Source: Cycas panzhihuaensis (lineage: Eukaryota; Cycadophyta). Taken from it: 64,000 nucleotides of DNA. Below are positions 22,391 through 34,378 of this stretch, one piece after another. How positions within the stretch are numbered: the first letter of the stretch is position 1; each line of letters begins with the position of its first letter. The position numbers and the translations under genes were made by a program. The notes beneath the pieces are model-generated. The model worked only from the letters and a program-made list of their open reading frames with translations. It had not been told where the DNA came from and made no database searches. The DNA lies in assembly GCA_023213395.1 (NCBI GenBank), contig CM041465.1, forward strand, positions 97,471,741 through 97,535,740. The letters are read 5' to 3'.

Positions 22391-24479
22391 ATTGTTAACC
22401 ATATTTTCCCACTAAACTTGCACGGAGCCATTAATACCTCTCACTCATAATTCATGTGAGGTTAAGAGCTTATTTGAGAACTTTATTTTATATTAGAGAG
22501 CTTAAAATATTATATTATTTTATATGTTATTGCATTTGATATATGTGTAGAATTTTAGAGGTAAAAAGACTAATTTTTGAAGCTATTTGGTTGACGAAAC
22601 AGCCTTGGAAGCATTAAAGGCCTAAAATTTTATGAAAATTTGGCAATCTCAGACTTTGATAAAATTTGAAGTGTAGGGTTACCTAGCTAAGAGGATCATT
22701 TTTATCTTGTAGAACATCTTCAGATTTATCCTATACTAGCTAGTTTTGGCTAAAATAAAAGGTTAAAATTTATAGATAAGTGACATAGGTCACATTTCTC
22801 AATGAAATTCTTTAAATATGAGCTAAAAGTCTAAATATTTTTTTGAGGGATCTGGTAGATTTATATCTCAAGACTATTTTGAGATAAATCTCATCAAATT
22901 TCATCCATTGGTTAATGAGAAATTTACAGTTTTCTGATGGGTGATGAATCTACCTACTCAACTCCATAAAAAACATTGTAAGGGCATTTTAAGTAGTTTT
23001 TTTACCATTTTTGGAGATGATGTAAAAGTAAATGTTCATGTATGTGTTAATATAGAGCTTTTAACATATAGAAGTTTTGATTTTAAGATAGTAAATTTGG
23101 CAAGATTTTGCTTTTGTGCTTTTTTTAGGAAAAAATATTTTTATACTTGTTCAAAAATCTAACTTTACTATCTTATCAAAAATGACATTATGAACACTTT
23201 TTTCTTCTATCATATATTGAAATTCCATTATTTAGGCCTCTATATTTGTAATTTTTAGAAAATCTTATCCATTTATTATTATTTATAAATTTTGTAGAAA
23301 AACAAATATAAAATATGGCAAAATAACATGTATCTAGATTTTAAAAAATTAGCATTTTAGCATCAAAATGATCTAATTTTTGGCCCTTTATGACTTTTGT
23401 ATTGAAATTTCTAAAACTATATTTGAAAACATTGTATTAAAGTAAGGGAAATATTGGATCAGAAGCAACATTATGTTCCCGTACTAAATCTAGCATGCTC
23501 TTTCTATTTCCACATATAGCATAACGTAACATATAAAGTAGCAATAACAAAAAAGTAAACAAGTACATTTATCATCTTTTCATTTTAGTTTTTAGTTCAA
23601 GTTATTCAAAAATAACTTGCATTATTTTCTAAAAGGAATCTCATCTATATGACTTATATCACCGGTTCTTAACTTGTGTGTACACTCGCCTTGGTTGAAA
23701 TAGACCAGGGTTGGCTGAAATGTGAGTCCTAAGGGAGGTGTGAGTTTTATACTAGGTCTAGTCTTAACCAAAATAGTGATGGAGGGACACGTTAGCCAAA
23801 CCTACAACCTCTAATTAGGGATAATCCTGATAACCACCTAAGAAAACTGAAAACTTTAATCAAGATTAAAAATATACCCAGTCTAATGTCCATCATAGCC
23901 ATGGGATGCATATATACCATTTGACCCTTTAGAGGAGGTATATAACTACTTATTGATGAACTAGGTGAGGACTTAGAGTACTGAGCTCCACTGTGACTTG
24001 GATTTTATAATCAAGATTAGGTGTAGGTATCATAGGTAAAGGCCCAAATATGTATACTATAAGCCCCCTTAGGCATCGACACCTCAACTACTTTTGACTT
24101 GAGATAAAGGTTTAGGTTTGATCACACATCCTATATTAGACTTAGTTTTGTAGTTATGTCCACCCACATTCTAGCTTCTACATGGGCATAATCTTGATTT
24201 TATGATCACATGACACATCATTTATCTTTATGATCCTTATAATATCATTTATACACATCATTAAACGTTGTTGCATTAGGAGCATTTTCCATAAGTATTT
24301 GTGGCCTATTATCATTACTTATTTCTTAATCATATTTCTTCTTACTGATCCAAGTGCATCAAACATACGTACTAGTGCCATTTTCATTTACTATTTCTTC
24401 ACTATCTTTTTTACTTCATCATCCTCACCATGTCTTCTTAATTTAAGCAGAATATAAACTGCATATTAAAAAGGAAAGA
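22391..24479 (+). other. Long leader of element D, no recognised gene
   Basis: About 2.1 kb between primer site and recognisable gag, unusually long for copia. It is AT-rich with no polyprotein match; the open frames 22,941-23,162 and 24,230-24,457 are not recognised. A further, unidentified insertion is possible. Confidence 0.4.
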
Positions 24480-24943
24480 CAATTGGAATCTATGGTATAC
24501 TAGAGTCAAGAATACTACTAAGTATGGAGGCCTTTATAGAGCCCATTTGTAGCTTACACCTATCATTCTTACAATAGCAGTAGCACCCACCTCTAAAGGA
24601 ATGCCATTTGTATCTATGATAGATCATGTAGCCAAATTACAATGGGAAATCAATGATGAGAAGATTTGCATAGGTATTCTATTAGTGACTAATCACTCCC
24701 TGCATAATCTAATTGATGAAGAACTATACGATACAGCCTGAAAAGTAATCGAGGTTCTTAAAAAGAATTACAATGTAAAGTTTTACTTTGAATTTGTTCA
24801 TCTAGTCTTAAAGGTGAATAAGATGAGCATGCAAAAGGGACGAGTACATGAAACATTCAACCTCCTTCAACCAATCAAATAAGTAACAGATAAAGATTTT
24901 AAGACCCAATGTAATACATAGGCATTCCTCATAGAGTTCTATC
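24480..24943 (+). pseudogene. copia gag of element D, N-terminal part
   Basis: The frame can be followed from about 24,480 with a WNLWYTRVKN-like block. The AMIEQRI-like position reads VSMIDHVAKLQWEINDEK, followed by ILLVTNHSLHNLIDEELYD and a VIEVLKKNYNVKFYFEF block, with two or more stops. It is cut at 24,943 by element B; the frame resumes at 41,359. CTATC at 24,939-24,943 is the left target duplication of B. Confidence 0.75.
24939..24943. repeat. Target site duplication CTATC (left of element B)
   Basis: CTATC directly before the 5' LTR of B; repeated at 41,354-41,358 after the 3' LTR. Confidence 0.95.
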
Positions 24944-25444
24944 TATTTCTTGGCTACTGGGAATAGATTTAGGATGAGTCGACTTAGGTAAGCTCAGGTA
25001 TATGTTTCTCACTCCCATCTTCACTTTCACTTATTCGAGTTTGCTTAGTGAATTGCTTGATGCATGCTTGCCTATTATTTGTGTGATCGCATTACTTTCT
25101 TGGCTGGTCACGTTGCTTGTGCCTGCCGCACACCACTTAGCCTATGATGATCCACAGTGGGGGCACTCCTTAGCGAGTCATGCACCCCATATAGTACTTA
25201 GCTTCCCATAACATCTCCATAGCTCCTCAAGCACCATAGTCGGTCATGTCTCATCCATGACAATAATCTTGTCTCTGCTTTGAATCCCTTTCTAAGTATG
25301 ATAGGACCCTCATTGAGACCTATTTCTCTCTTCTAACCACTTGTCAGCTACCTAGGTAGGAATTCCCAGTCTGCCCAGCCTCAACATACCCTCTGTTTGT
25401 CTTTAAGCCCTATTTCTGCCCTAATTTTAACTTTCAAGCCCGCA

Positions 25445-25505
25445 TCACTGAAAACTTAGTGGTACCACGATATTTACCGTGGTACCGCAAAGTTTACTAT
25501 GGTGT
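25445..25505 (+). promoter_or_regulatory. GGTACC-centred repeat block in the LTR
   Basis: Consecutive copies of a loose unit (GTGGTACC followed by a purine-rich gap and TTTAC) occur here; GTGGTACCACGATATTTACC and GTGGTACCGCAAAGTTTAC are adjacent. The equivalent blocks are at about 39,375-39,425 (3' LTR), 43,585-43,650 (solo LTR S, three units) and 55,470-55,540 (C, decayed). A similar block lies inside B upstream of the PMD start. Its position about 130-190 bp upstream of a TATA box suggests an enhancer-like role; that is inference. Confidence 0.6.
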
Positions 25506-25538
25506 GACTGTTTAAAATTATTTTTTAAAAATAGTCAC

Positions 25539-25573
25539 GGTAGTTCCCGCTCTTTTCGTGGAACTACCACGTG
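25539..25573 (+). promoter_or_regulatory. Inverted repeat followed by a G-box
   Basis: Arms GGTAGTTCC (25,539-25,547) and GGAACTACC (25,560-25,568) form a perfect 9-bp inverted repeat with a 12-base spacer. It runs into CACGTG at 25,568-25,573, the core of plant G-box/ABRE sites. The solo LTR S keeps the layout (arms CAGTTTC and GAAACTG, CACGTG at 43,710-43,715), and the 3' LTR of B keeps CACGTG at 39,486-39,491. Confidence 0.65.
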
Positions 25574-25631
25574 GCATCCATGCATACGCATCCCTCTATA
25601 ACCCTAAATGCTCATTTAGGGTTAGGGAGAA

Positions 25632-25638
25632 TATAAAA
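25632..25638 (+). promoter_or_regulatory. TATA box of element B LTR
   Basis: TATAAAA in the context GGGAGAATATAAAACCC, conserved at 39,550-39,556 in the 3' LTR and placed about 60 bp after the G-box. Transcription of the element would start shortly downstream. Confidence 0.7.
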
Positions 25639-27546
25639 CCCAAAAAGAAAGTCATTTGGGTCTCTTCTCCATTCATTTTTTTGGCACTACTCTAGCTCTT
25701 TCTCTAGGACTGTCAAAGGATCTGATCTTTGGCTCTATTTCTCCTTCCATAAGGATACCTACTACGTCTTAGGCCTTACTCTAGCAGCTCAGGCTCTCTC
25801 TTTGTAGGTCTACATCATGGAGGAAGGAATACTCACAGCAACTCAACAAAGTAAGCTCCAAAATTCTAGATTTACTTCCACATTTGCCTCTTCTTCAGCC
25901 TAGGCCTGAAAAGCCTATTAGGCATAACTTTTCCTCCTAATTTCTAATAGGAATAAGATCTTTCTTCCTATTACAAGGTACCTCTTCAATGTTTCTATAA
26001 GATTCATGTTTTTTCTCCTTCCTTTTATGAACAGTGTTCAGTTATTTTTTGCTCTTGGCTTTGCATCCCATAGGAGCTTACCCATTGCTCCCTATTTTAC
26101 AGTGCTCCTCTTCTCATTTCTTGTAAGTTCACTTCAAGGTGGTTGTGTAAGAGGGTTACACAAGGATGGGTGAAAGGAGAAAGGTAGGATCAGTCCCCTT
26201 GTTGGCCTTCTCCCCAGGGGTCCAAACCCTTCCCTTCTTTCCTCTTTCACCTCATGCCTCCCTTGGAGCTGGGCCAGGGATATTGAGAGCCTGTTTCCAT
26301 ATCTAAAATAGCGTTGGCAACCCTTGCCATGCTGGTTTTAGACCTGCACTTGTAGGTTTTGGGCACCACATAAGCCCCCAAACCTGTCTCGATTGGTTCG
26401 TGACCCCTAGCTCATCCTAACCTGGCAATTTGTTGCCTATAGCACTTGGTCTTTTGGGTTTGTTTGCACATCATTTTACTGGTCTATTTCCTCCCTTAGT
26501 TATTGCCCCATACAACCATTACACTTTGTTTTTCCCTCCTTCGAGGCTACGTGGAGATGCTTATGGGTGAGTTGGCCATTCTAAGGCTAACTTCTTTATT
26601 TTGGATACCATTTGGTACTGCTGCTAGTTTGAGTTTTGGAGTAGAGTGCAACATTTCTTTGACTTGATTTGTTATCAGCTTTTTGTATTCACATATACAT
26701 ATATTAGGCATATTTGACAAACCCCCTCTTCTGGGAGGGAGAAACTCTCATGTTGTGATTGGCAGGCTTTGTGGTAACAAAAATATAAACGAGGCAAACT
26801 TCTTGACAGGTTAGTCTCTTGTTAGTAGTATTTCTTTGTTTCCTTTTACCGTTCTTGGTATTGCTTTGTTTTTCGCATGATTGGGGAAGGTAAGGTAGCC
26901 CCTTGACTGCTCATAACAACCATCATCGGCTAGTCTCTTACCTGCGTGACAAGTTTGAGTAGGCGAGTGTGCAAAGAATAGGTGGTCGCAACACCCTAAC
27001 CACACTACATTTCTAGGTATTCTTCATCCTTTTTTTGTCTTTTTCTGTAGTGTTTTCGCTTATGCATATGCCACATATTAAAAACACATAGGAAATGAAA
27101 AAGGGAAAAGAACTCATCTTTGCATTTACGCACCTTTTTTATAGTTGTTTATACCATGTATAGATAGGTTTTGGGTGTGAGACATACATTCCTCACCTCC
27201 CCACCTAGCCCACACGTAGGACACCGTACTACATACATTCTCTTACACGTTGCCTTCTCCCTCTCTTAAGAAGGCGTGACTCTTTAGAGTCCCTCTTCCT
27301 CTTCTTAGCCATCCAAGGGGTAGGAGGGCCTCTTCTTTTGGGATGACCCAAGGCCTTGCCTTGCGTCCTTTTCTAAAGATTGCCCTAAGGCAATTGGGCA
27401 CCATTTGTAGGTCCTAAATCTGTGCTTTGGCACATGGGCACCCTGCGTGATGTTTTTCTTGCCATTATATCCCACTCATAACTTGACTACATCTTAGTTA
27501 GCCACATCTTGCTAAACGTAGGAGACCACCCTATAGATGCGTTTCA

Positions 27547-27566
27547 CTTGCGACCATACTAGGGAC
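27547..27566 (+). promoter_or_regulatory. Primer binding site of element B
   Basis: CTTGCGACCATACTAGGGAC follows the LTR end. By comparison with TGGCGACCATACTAGG in element A and CTAGCAAATATACTGGGGAC in C, it is a damaged copy of the same primer site (the TGG start is altered). Confidence 0.7.
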
Positions 27567-27962
27567 TTACCAGTAAGGGAGCTAGTCTCGTCTCTCTTCC
27601 CATTGGTGCTATTGCTTTTAGGTGATCTTCTTGACTTTCGTTTCTGTTAGGTAGTCCCCAACACATGCTTAATACCCTTTGCTCTCTTCTAACAACTTTT
27701 GTAAAGGTTTTGCATGTGATATTTCTCACGTCGTCTGCGAGGTCTACCATTGTTGTTAGAAGACCCTTCGTATCACTCCCTTCTATCGTCAGATTCTGAT
27801 TCGACAATGGAGGGCTATCATTCTGACTGGGCTTACCACACCTTGGTCTCAAGAACTCAAGAGTTTCCCATGTCCATTCTGGGATCCACCCAGGAGGGTG
27901 ACGATCCCATTTATTACCCGGGTGACTAGCCTCACCCCTCCAACATCCATCCTTCTACTCAT

Positions 27963-30270
27963 GCAGTAGAAGATTTGTCTCTTCATGAGATTCACCATCC
28001 GATTAGTAATTCCTATGAGGAGCACCCTGAAAGATCTCCGTCATTTGAGGTCCCATCCACCTCCTATGGTTACGAAGATACCTCTCCTACTAACGCGATT
28101 GAGCTATCAGCGAGTACTTTCAAGCAACTCGCCTTCAAGCACGTCCCAGGTGGTTTGAAGAAGCTTTGCGTAGTAGAGCACCTTCTTCATCTGCACCCAC
28201 GCCTCTCATAACAAGTAATCTTTTTGTTCCTGTACACTCATTCCACTCTGTTTCTACACCAATCTTGGGGACAAGTGCCATACTCTCTATTCTTAGTCAT
28301 GGTCTTAGTTCTTCAGGACCTATTTGTGGTGTGTCTTTTCCCTAGCTTAGGGTTAGCATATATTTTCTAAGCCAAGTGAATGTGTCACCCCCAAACATAG
28401 CACATGCATTCCCTAGTAGGCCTAGAGGTCCTACTAGTACTACTACCACTAGCTATATGGGACCCACTCCCACATATATTCAAAACCTATCCAATGGTCC
28501 TTCCCTTTACATACCCCTACGTTATACATATCAACCTTAAGGGCAGGGTAAGGGGAACCACCTTCCATCTTATGGGGTGGAGCCACTACACCCATATAGG
28601 GTTGCACCACCTACGGATGGCCCATATAGGCAAAATCTGATCCCACACCCTCCATTTCCACCATCCAACATGACTGCTTTCGCTACGCCTTCACAAGGGA
28701 ACCTAGCTCCCTTCCAAGGTGTTTATCTTCAAGCCCCCTTCCAACAAGGGACGTTTCCCTAAGGAGGGATGGGTTTACCACCCCCATCCATTCCTTGTGC
28801 ATTACCATTCATCGACCCTATGACCCATGTAATGGCATGTCCTTTCATAGATTATAGATTGACACCACTATCCATCAAGGTGTTAAGAACTAATCTACTG
28901 CCTCACCCTCCTGAAGTTCCTAAATTTGATGGAACTTTGTCGCAAGACCCAGCTGAACACGTGCATAGTTTTTCTATGGCATGTATAGACTATTAGGCTT
29001 ATGACCATATCTTAATAAAATTGTTCCCATAATCTTTGTAGAGTGACGTCCTTAAATGGTTTTATCGCCTCTCTGCCCACTCTATCTTTTTGTTCCAGTA
29101 ATTGGTGGATGAATTCATCAACTACTTTGAAAGAATAATGAAATCCCTCTTATCACTCAAACAAGGTCATGATGAAATAAATTATGACTTTGTAAGATGA
29201 TTCCATGACCTTCTTCACTCTACTAAGGCCATGTTGCCCGAGGAGCTAAAGAGAGACCTTTTTGTTAATGCACTTTGTTTCGAAGTACATGTGGAAGTCC
29301 TCAAATGGGGGCAACTACATGTGACTCCACGATTGTAAAATGCTTAGCATTAGAGGCTATTGAGATCCAAGCTAGACTCAAGAGGCCTCTCAAGCCCTCA
29401 CAACATCGTGAGGCACCTCTCTCAACTAAGGAAACTAAACATTCGCAACCCACCAGATCTACTTCTCACCCGACTGAGAGGACTTTATGCCCCCTTACTT
29501 CTACCATATGCTCATTTGAGCGTATGATGACAGAGCTTAAACTCTAAGCCCCTTCATCACCAACCTCCAACAAACAAATTCAACAAGCTTCTCAAGCCGC
29601 TCCCCACAAAGGAGATAGCACCCAACCCTCTCAAGTAAGGAAATTCGATCCTCTGCTCGAGAAGAAGTGGTGCTCCATGGAGTGCTTCTATGATGACTCG
29701 CATTGTCAGGTACAACACCCTCGTGATGCCCCACCATGTGATTCGTCTCCTAGACAGGCCTCGAGGCCCAATCTCGATCAACCTATTCATAAGGATCCAT
29801 TCCCCAAACATGGGGAGCGTGATCACAACACTCACTAAAGAAACAACCAGAACCAGGGTAGATCCCCCGATTCTCGCCCTTCGCACGGTAGAGGGAAGGG
29901 TGCGTGAGATTCATCATCCTCCTTGTGTTCCCCTGACCACCGTGCTTCTTCGCCTTCGCAATCCTGCAACAAGGGAAAGAAGGTTCAGATGCTTAAGACC
30001 ACCTCCCTTTATGCCTTAACTCAGTCTCAAGCCATGAAAGAGGTAGCTGGCACCTCTACATCTACATCACACCTTGATCTTGCTCTAGAAGTCATTCTTC
30101 CAGAAGTACATTCACTTCCCAAGAATATTCCCATCTACCTTAGTTGCTTTGACTTTAGGAGAGCCCTTAACCAACCCATAGGGAAGGGTAAGCCTTTTTC
30201 TATAGTTGAAGAGCTTCATACCGTGGCTGCCGGGATGTCCATCATGGATGTCTTGAAAAGCTATCCTGAG
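27963..30270 (+). pseudogene. gag of element B (decayed)
   Basis: The structural protein. An N-terminal region (open stretch 27,975-28,211) leads into a Pro/Tyr-rich part (28,404-28,790). The gag core at 28,850-29,290 has HPPEVPKFDGTLSQDPAEH, the FSMACIDY and AYDHILIKLF blocks, and SLLSLKQGHDEINYDF. A His/Cys-containing basic region near 29,660-29,710 (KKWCSMECFYDDSHC) looks like a damaged zinc knuckle. It ends with the block FDFRRALNQPIGKGKPF and DVLKSYPE near 30,273, shared with A and C just before the protease. At least one frameshift lies between 28,996 and 29,923; after that the frame is continuous with pol. Expected length is normal for Tat-like gag. Confidence 0.82.
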
Positions 30271-31660
30271 TAATAAACGCTCCTCATAGAAGCTTTAGGA
30301 TTGAATGATGCACATGTTCACTCTTTAGACACCACCCAAAGTCGTGAACCCGTCATCTCCTTTGATCCTAAAGATCTTCCCCCAACTAGTAGAAGGGAAT
30401 GCCAATGGAACTTCCCTTTCACCATTACCATAGACACACTTGATTATACATTGCGAAGGACTGTCATAGATAATGGTTCTTCTGTGAATGCTATGCCCTT
30501 ACATGTCATGTAAAAGCTTGGCATTTTCACCTTGGAACCCATTCCATGGTGATGTCAAGGCTATGATGGTAACAAGAAGACTCCCCTAAAATCTGTCTTG
30601 ATACCTCTCACCCTCGAGGATAAGACCATCCTTGCTGACATCATTGTCCTCGATGTGGATGTTGATTACAACCTTCTCCTGGGTCGACTATGGCTTGATC
30701 AAATGGGAGCCATGTGTTCCACCCGTTGGGGGTAACTTAAGTTTGTCCATAATAGATAAATGAGAGTTGTCTCCCATGAGTGACTGCGAGTAAAATAAAC
30801 TAGACCATCTACTTAAGCAAACCATGGCCATACAAAGGGAAGTAAAGGCCCTTCTAATCATGCCTCAACTTGGTCTATCACTATTCCCAATTCTTTTAGC
30901 GATGAAGAAGATCCCATATCTTCTTCTTCTGGTCTAACCCGTTTTACCCCCATCGATATTGGAAGCTATGGATAGCTCGCCATGTTTAGAGACGATGGGT
31001 CCCATAGTGAGGATGAGGACCTTCCTCACCTGGTTTCCTTCCTTTGTGCTAGTGGGGGGAATTCTTCTCATTCTAGGTCTCGACCTAGGATCCCTTTTAT
31101 CGAAGAGCTTGATCCCTGTCTTGTGTCACATACCATTGTGCATGTTGACTGGCAGATCCCTGGCTCTCCCCTTCCATCACCTTTCACAAGTGATGGCATT
31201 GAGAGTTTCCCTCCTGCCTCTTATGAGGGGTCTCTCCTCGACTCTCCCTTATAGTCCCTTTGGGATATTGGGCAGCTTGTAGGTCATCCTAGTTCTATTG
31301 CTCCCATCTCATCCTACACCTTGTCCATTCAAAGTCAAGTCATCCATAGGGTAGACTACTTTGAAGATGACAAGGCTTTGCTAGAGCACTTAGTGAGCTC
31401 CATGCCTAACTTACCATCTGGTCACCATAAGCTTGGCCACCAGAAGATCCTAGTGATTGGGTCCATATTAGCTGACCCAATTCCATCCTCCATTTCATCT
31501 CCTCCTGTTGACCTTGTCCCCCTCTATTTCAAGGAGGGGAACACCATGTGTATAGGGGCAACTCAGGACATAGTCCTCACCCCAGACAAGGTCATTAAGG
31601 TAGGGGTAGAATGTACCCCTGATGAAGTAAGGGAATACTCCCTTCTGCTCTAGGAATTCT
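30271..31660 (+). pseudogene. Protease and linker of element B (decayed)
   Basis: The retropepsin-like domain follows gag in the same frame. Its active-site region reads TVIDNGSSVNAMP (about 30,462-30,500), where plant gypsy proteases have the D-S/T/N-G motif. The second half shows DYNLLLGRLWLD near 30,668-30,700 (family ILLGRPWL). A stop at 30,511 and others interrupt it. The linker to RT contains the open stretch 31,321-31,653, with VDYFEDDKALLEHL and FKEGNTMCIGATQDIVL. It is low in recognisable domains but conserved with element C near 61,900-62,140, so it is part of the polyprotein. Confidence 0.78.
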
Positions 31661-33050
31661 GGGATGTTTTCACATGGGACTACTCTAACATGAAGGGAAT
31701 TGACCCCTCCATTATCACCCACAACCTCACAACTATTCCTGGCACCCGCCCTGTGCACTAGAAGTAGCGTCCTCTCCATCCCAAACTTTTAGCTGCCATC
31801 AAGATGGAGGTTGAAATTTTTTTGGATGTAGGACTTATCTCTTCCATTGATTATCTCAAGTGGGTATCGAACATCATTCCCGTTGCTAAGAAGAATGTGA
31901 CCATCCAGATATGCATTGATTTTTGTGACATTAACAATGCATATCCTAAAGATAACATTGATTTTTGTGACATTAACAATGCATATCCTAAAAATAACTT
32001 CCCACTCCCCTTTATTGATCAAATAATTGATCAAATTGCTAGATTCAAAGTTATGTCCTTAATGGATGGATTTTCTAGCTACAACTAGATCCAGATATCC
32101 CCTAAAGACTGCCACAAGATAGCCTTCACCACCCCGTGGGATACCTTTGCCTATAAGGTAATGCCCTTTGGTCTTAAAAATGTAGGAGCCACATACCAGA
32201 GGGCTAAGCATTTCATTTTCCATGACCTCATTAATAAAACATTAGAGGTCTTCATGGATGACATGATGGGTCTCTCACATACTAGAGCCCATCAGCCCTC
32301 TAACTTGTGGGCCATCTTCATATGATGCTGCAAGTATCATGTTAGTCTAAACCCACTCAAATGCATATTTGCTGTCACCTCAGGCAAACTCCTAGGTTTC
32401 CTTATATCGAAGTAAGGAATCTAAATCGACCCAGACAAAGTCAAGGCAATCCTTGACATGCTGTCTCCTAGAACCCAATGATAGATTAAGTCATTTCTAG
32501 GTAGGCTTAGTTTCCTTAGGCATTTTTTGGCAGACTTTGCCATAAACACCAAACCTCTTACCAACCTATTGAAGAAAGGAGCCCCATTTGTTTGGTCTAA
32601 CAAGACCTAATAAGCCTTTGTAGGACTCAAGGAAGCTCTTGCTTCCACTCCTACGTTGGTGTCTCCTTACTTCAATAAGCCCTTCATCTTGTATACCTCG
32701 GCAACTGATGAATCCTTGGGTGTAATGCTTACATAGGAGGATGATTCAGGAATTGAAAGAGCAATCTATTTTATCAGTCGCACCCTCATGGCTTCTAAAC
32801 TTAATTATCCCCCCACTAAGAAAGAATGACTCTCCTTGGTCCATATGACCAAGAAGTTCAGGCATTACTTGCTCGGTAATACTACTAAGGTGATCGTCTA
32901 ATCTAATCCCTTTCATTATTTGCTTACTCATTCAGACTTGATGGGTAGGACAGGTCGTTGGGCTATCCTGCTTCAAGAGTTTAACCTTCAAATCATTAAC
33001 AGGATGTTGAAAAAAGGAATGATAATGGTGGAGTAGTTAGCCAATGCCCC
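31661..33050 (+). pseudogene. Reverse transcriptase and degenerate RNase H of element B
   Basis: RT in a single frame with pol. The Tat-type N-terminal block (FWDVFTWDYSNMKGIDP, about 31,656-31,706) is followed by LLAAIKMEVE and the palm. LMDGFSSYN lies near 32,060-32,085, MPFGLKNVGATYQRA near 32,162-32,206 and FMDD at 32,251-32,262. The connection part has FLGRLSFLRHF and LLKKGAPFVW (about 32,490-32,600). The following RNase H lacks a clear first catalytic Asp (LYTSATDESLGV near 32,690), which agrees with the known degeneracy of the native RNase H in Tat elements. A 42-bp in-frame duplication lies in the fingers region. Stops are mostly TAG or TAA at expected Gln/Trp. Confidence 0.9.
31914..31997 (+). 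repeat. 42-bp in-frame tandem duplication inside RT
   Basis: The unit at 31,914-31,955 is repeated at 31,956-31,997 with one mismatch (GATAA against AATAA at the end). It doubles a 14-residue block (IDFCDINNAYPKDN) corresponding to the usual DFRDLNKA-PKD fingers motif, which plant gypsy RTs carry once. Confidence 0.95.
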
Positions 33051-33060
33051 CATTCCCAAC

Positions 33061-34378
33061 ATGAGCAGCATTCTCGTTGATGACTCTCTCCCTGACGAGT
33101 CTATTCTGACCATCCACAGTACCTCTCCTCACCCGCTCGCTGATAGTGAGTGGTATGGCAGCATTGTGTGGTATTTGACTCAGCATGAATACCACCCTAA
33201 AGCCAATAACAAAGTTAGATTGCACATTCATGCCACTGCCAGACAATACTTCCTCATAGACGAAGTGTTGTATAAGAGGTCCTTCGATGGGATCCTTCTT
33301 TGCTGCGTCACTTTGGATGAAGCGAACCAGATACTCCACGAATGCCATCATGGCATTTGTGGGGGCCACTTTGGGGGGCCATTCTATGTCCTAAAGGATC
33401 CTCTACATGGGTTATTATTGGCTGTCCCTTTTCAAGGATGCCCATGCTTATGCCCTGAGATGTCGACGATGCCAAGAGTACGCTAACATCTCTCATGTGC
33501 CTTCTAAGGCCCTACACCCTATCGTATCTCCATGGTCCTTTTCTCAATGGGGTTTAGACCTCATTGGTGCCATATCACCACCTTCTTTGGCATAACATAA
33601 GTACATCTTGACTACTATGGAGTATTTCACCAAATGGATTGAGGCAATCCCTCTATCTACTACGCCTAGCAAGATGATAGCCACCTTCATCTACCAACAC
33701 ATCGTTTACCATTCTGGGATTCTAGATATCTTGATCATAGATAATGGAACCCCCTTTTGTAACAAGGAGGTGGATGAGCTTTCTCATAAGACCTCATCTC
33801 TTTATTACCCCCAAGCAAATGGACAAGTTGAATCATTCAATAAAACCCTTATTAACATTCTAAAGAAAACCGTTGCATAATCTCAAAGAGATTGGCACCT
33901 CCAACTCCCTTCCGTCCTATAGGCCTATTGCACTTCTATCCGTATAATGACTGGAATAACTCCATTTTCCTTAGTCTACGGAACCGAGGTGGTACTCCCA
34001 CTGGAAGTGGAAATCCCCTCTCTACGAGTCTCCTTTAGAGGTCTTATCGATGAGGAGTTTATCCGCCAGGCTCATCTCCTAGATCTCGAGGCCTTGGATG
34101 AGAGGTTCTTAATGGCTTATCAAGAGAATCTTGCTTTGAAAGCCCACTTGCAAAGGACTCATGACAAACATCTTCGCGCTTGTCCTTTGTACCCTAGGGA
34201 CTACGTCCTTAAGTTAGAATATCTCTATGATTGTCTGACCAAATTTAGGCCTAAATGGGTCAGTCCTTTCATTGTTCTTAAGAGCCTTAATAATGGTACC
34301 TACAGGATCGTCACCTTGGAGGGCCTGGAATTTGAGAAGGCAGTTAATGAAAAATTCCTTAAGAAATTTTATGCATGA
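33061..34378 (+). pseudogene. Integrase of element B (one frameshift, DDE intact)
   Basis: The integrase has its N-terminal zinc module (HECHHGICGGHFGG near 33,340-33,375, CRRCQEYA near 33,456). The catalytic core has Asp at 33,557-33,559 (WGLDLIG), Asp at 33,740-33,742 (IIDNGTPF) and Glu at 33,830-33,832 (NGQVESFNKTL). The C-terminal part has ITPFSLVYGTEVVLP and PKWVSPFIVLKS and ends at 34,378. The frame of pol is lost between about 33,380 and 33,407 (a one-base shift). In-frame stops occur at 33,593-33,595, 33,878-33,880 and 33,920 or so. No chromodomain is present, as expected for Tat. The intact DDE triad contrasts with the changed catalytic residues in F and in the gypsy remnant at the window start. 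Confidence 0.92.

Larger units (their letters stand above)
24944..27546 (+). repeat. 5' LTR of element B
   Basis: 2,603 bp, starting TATTTCTTGG (TG mutated to TA) and ending GATGCGTTTCA. It aligns with 38,862-41,353 throughout. It carries the promoter-like block described separately. A 124-bp interval between two AGGAATA copies (25,825 and 25,949) is absent from the 3' LTR. Confidence 0.95.

Noticed and set aside
29537-30019. Overlapping open frames of 66 and 109 residues (minus) and 109 residues (plus)
   Set aside because: They overlap the decayed gag of element B. Only the frame ending in the pre-protease block aligns with elements A and C; the others are basic, Arg/Pro-rich by-products of the same DNA.
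31495-31779. 94-residue minus-strand open frame
   Set aside because: It overlaps the linker/RT start of B, whose sense frame is conserved in element C.
33037-33369. 110-residue minus-strand open frame
   Set aside because: It is the exact complement of the integrase N-terminal region of B and matches no family.
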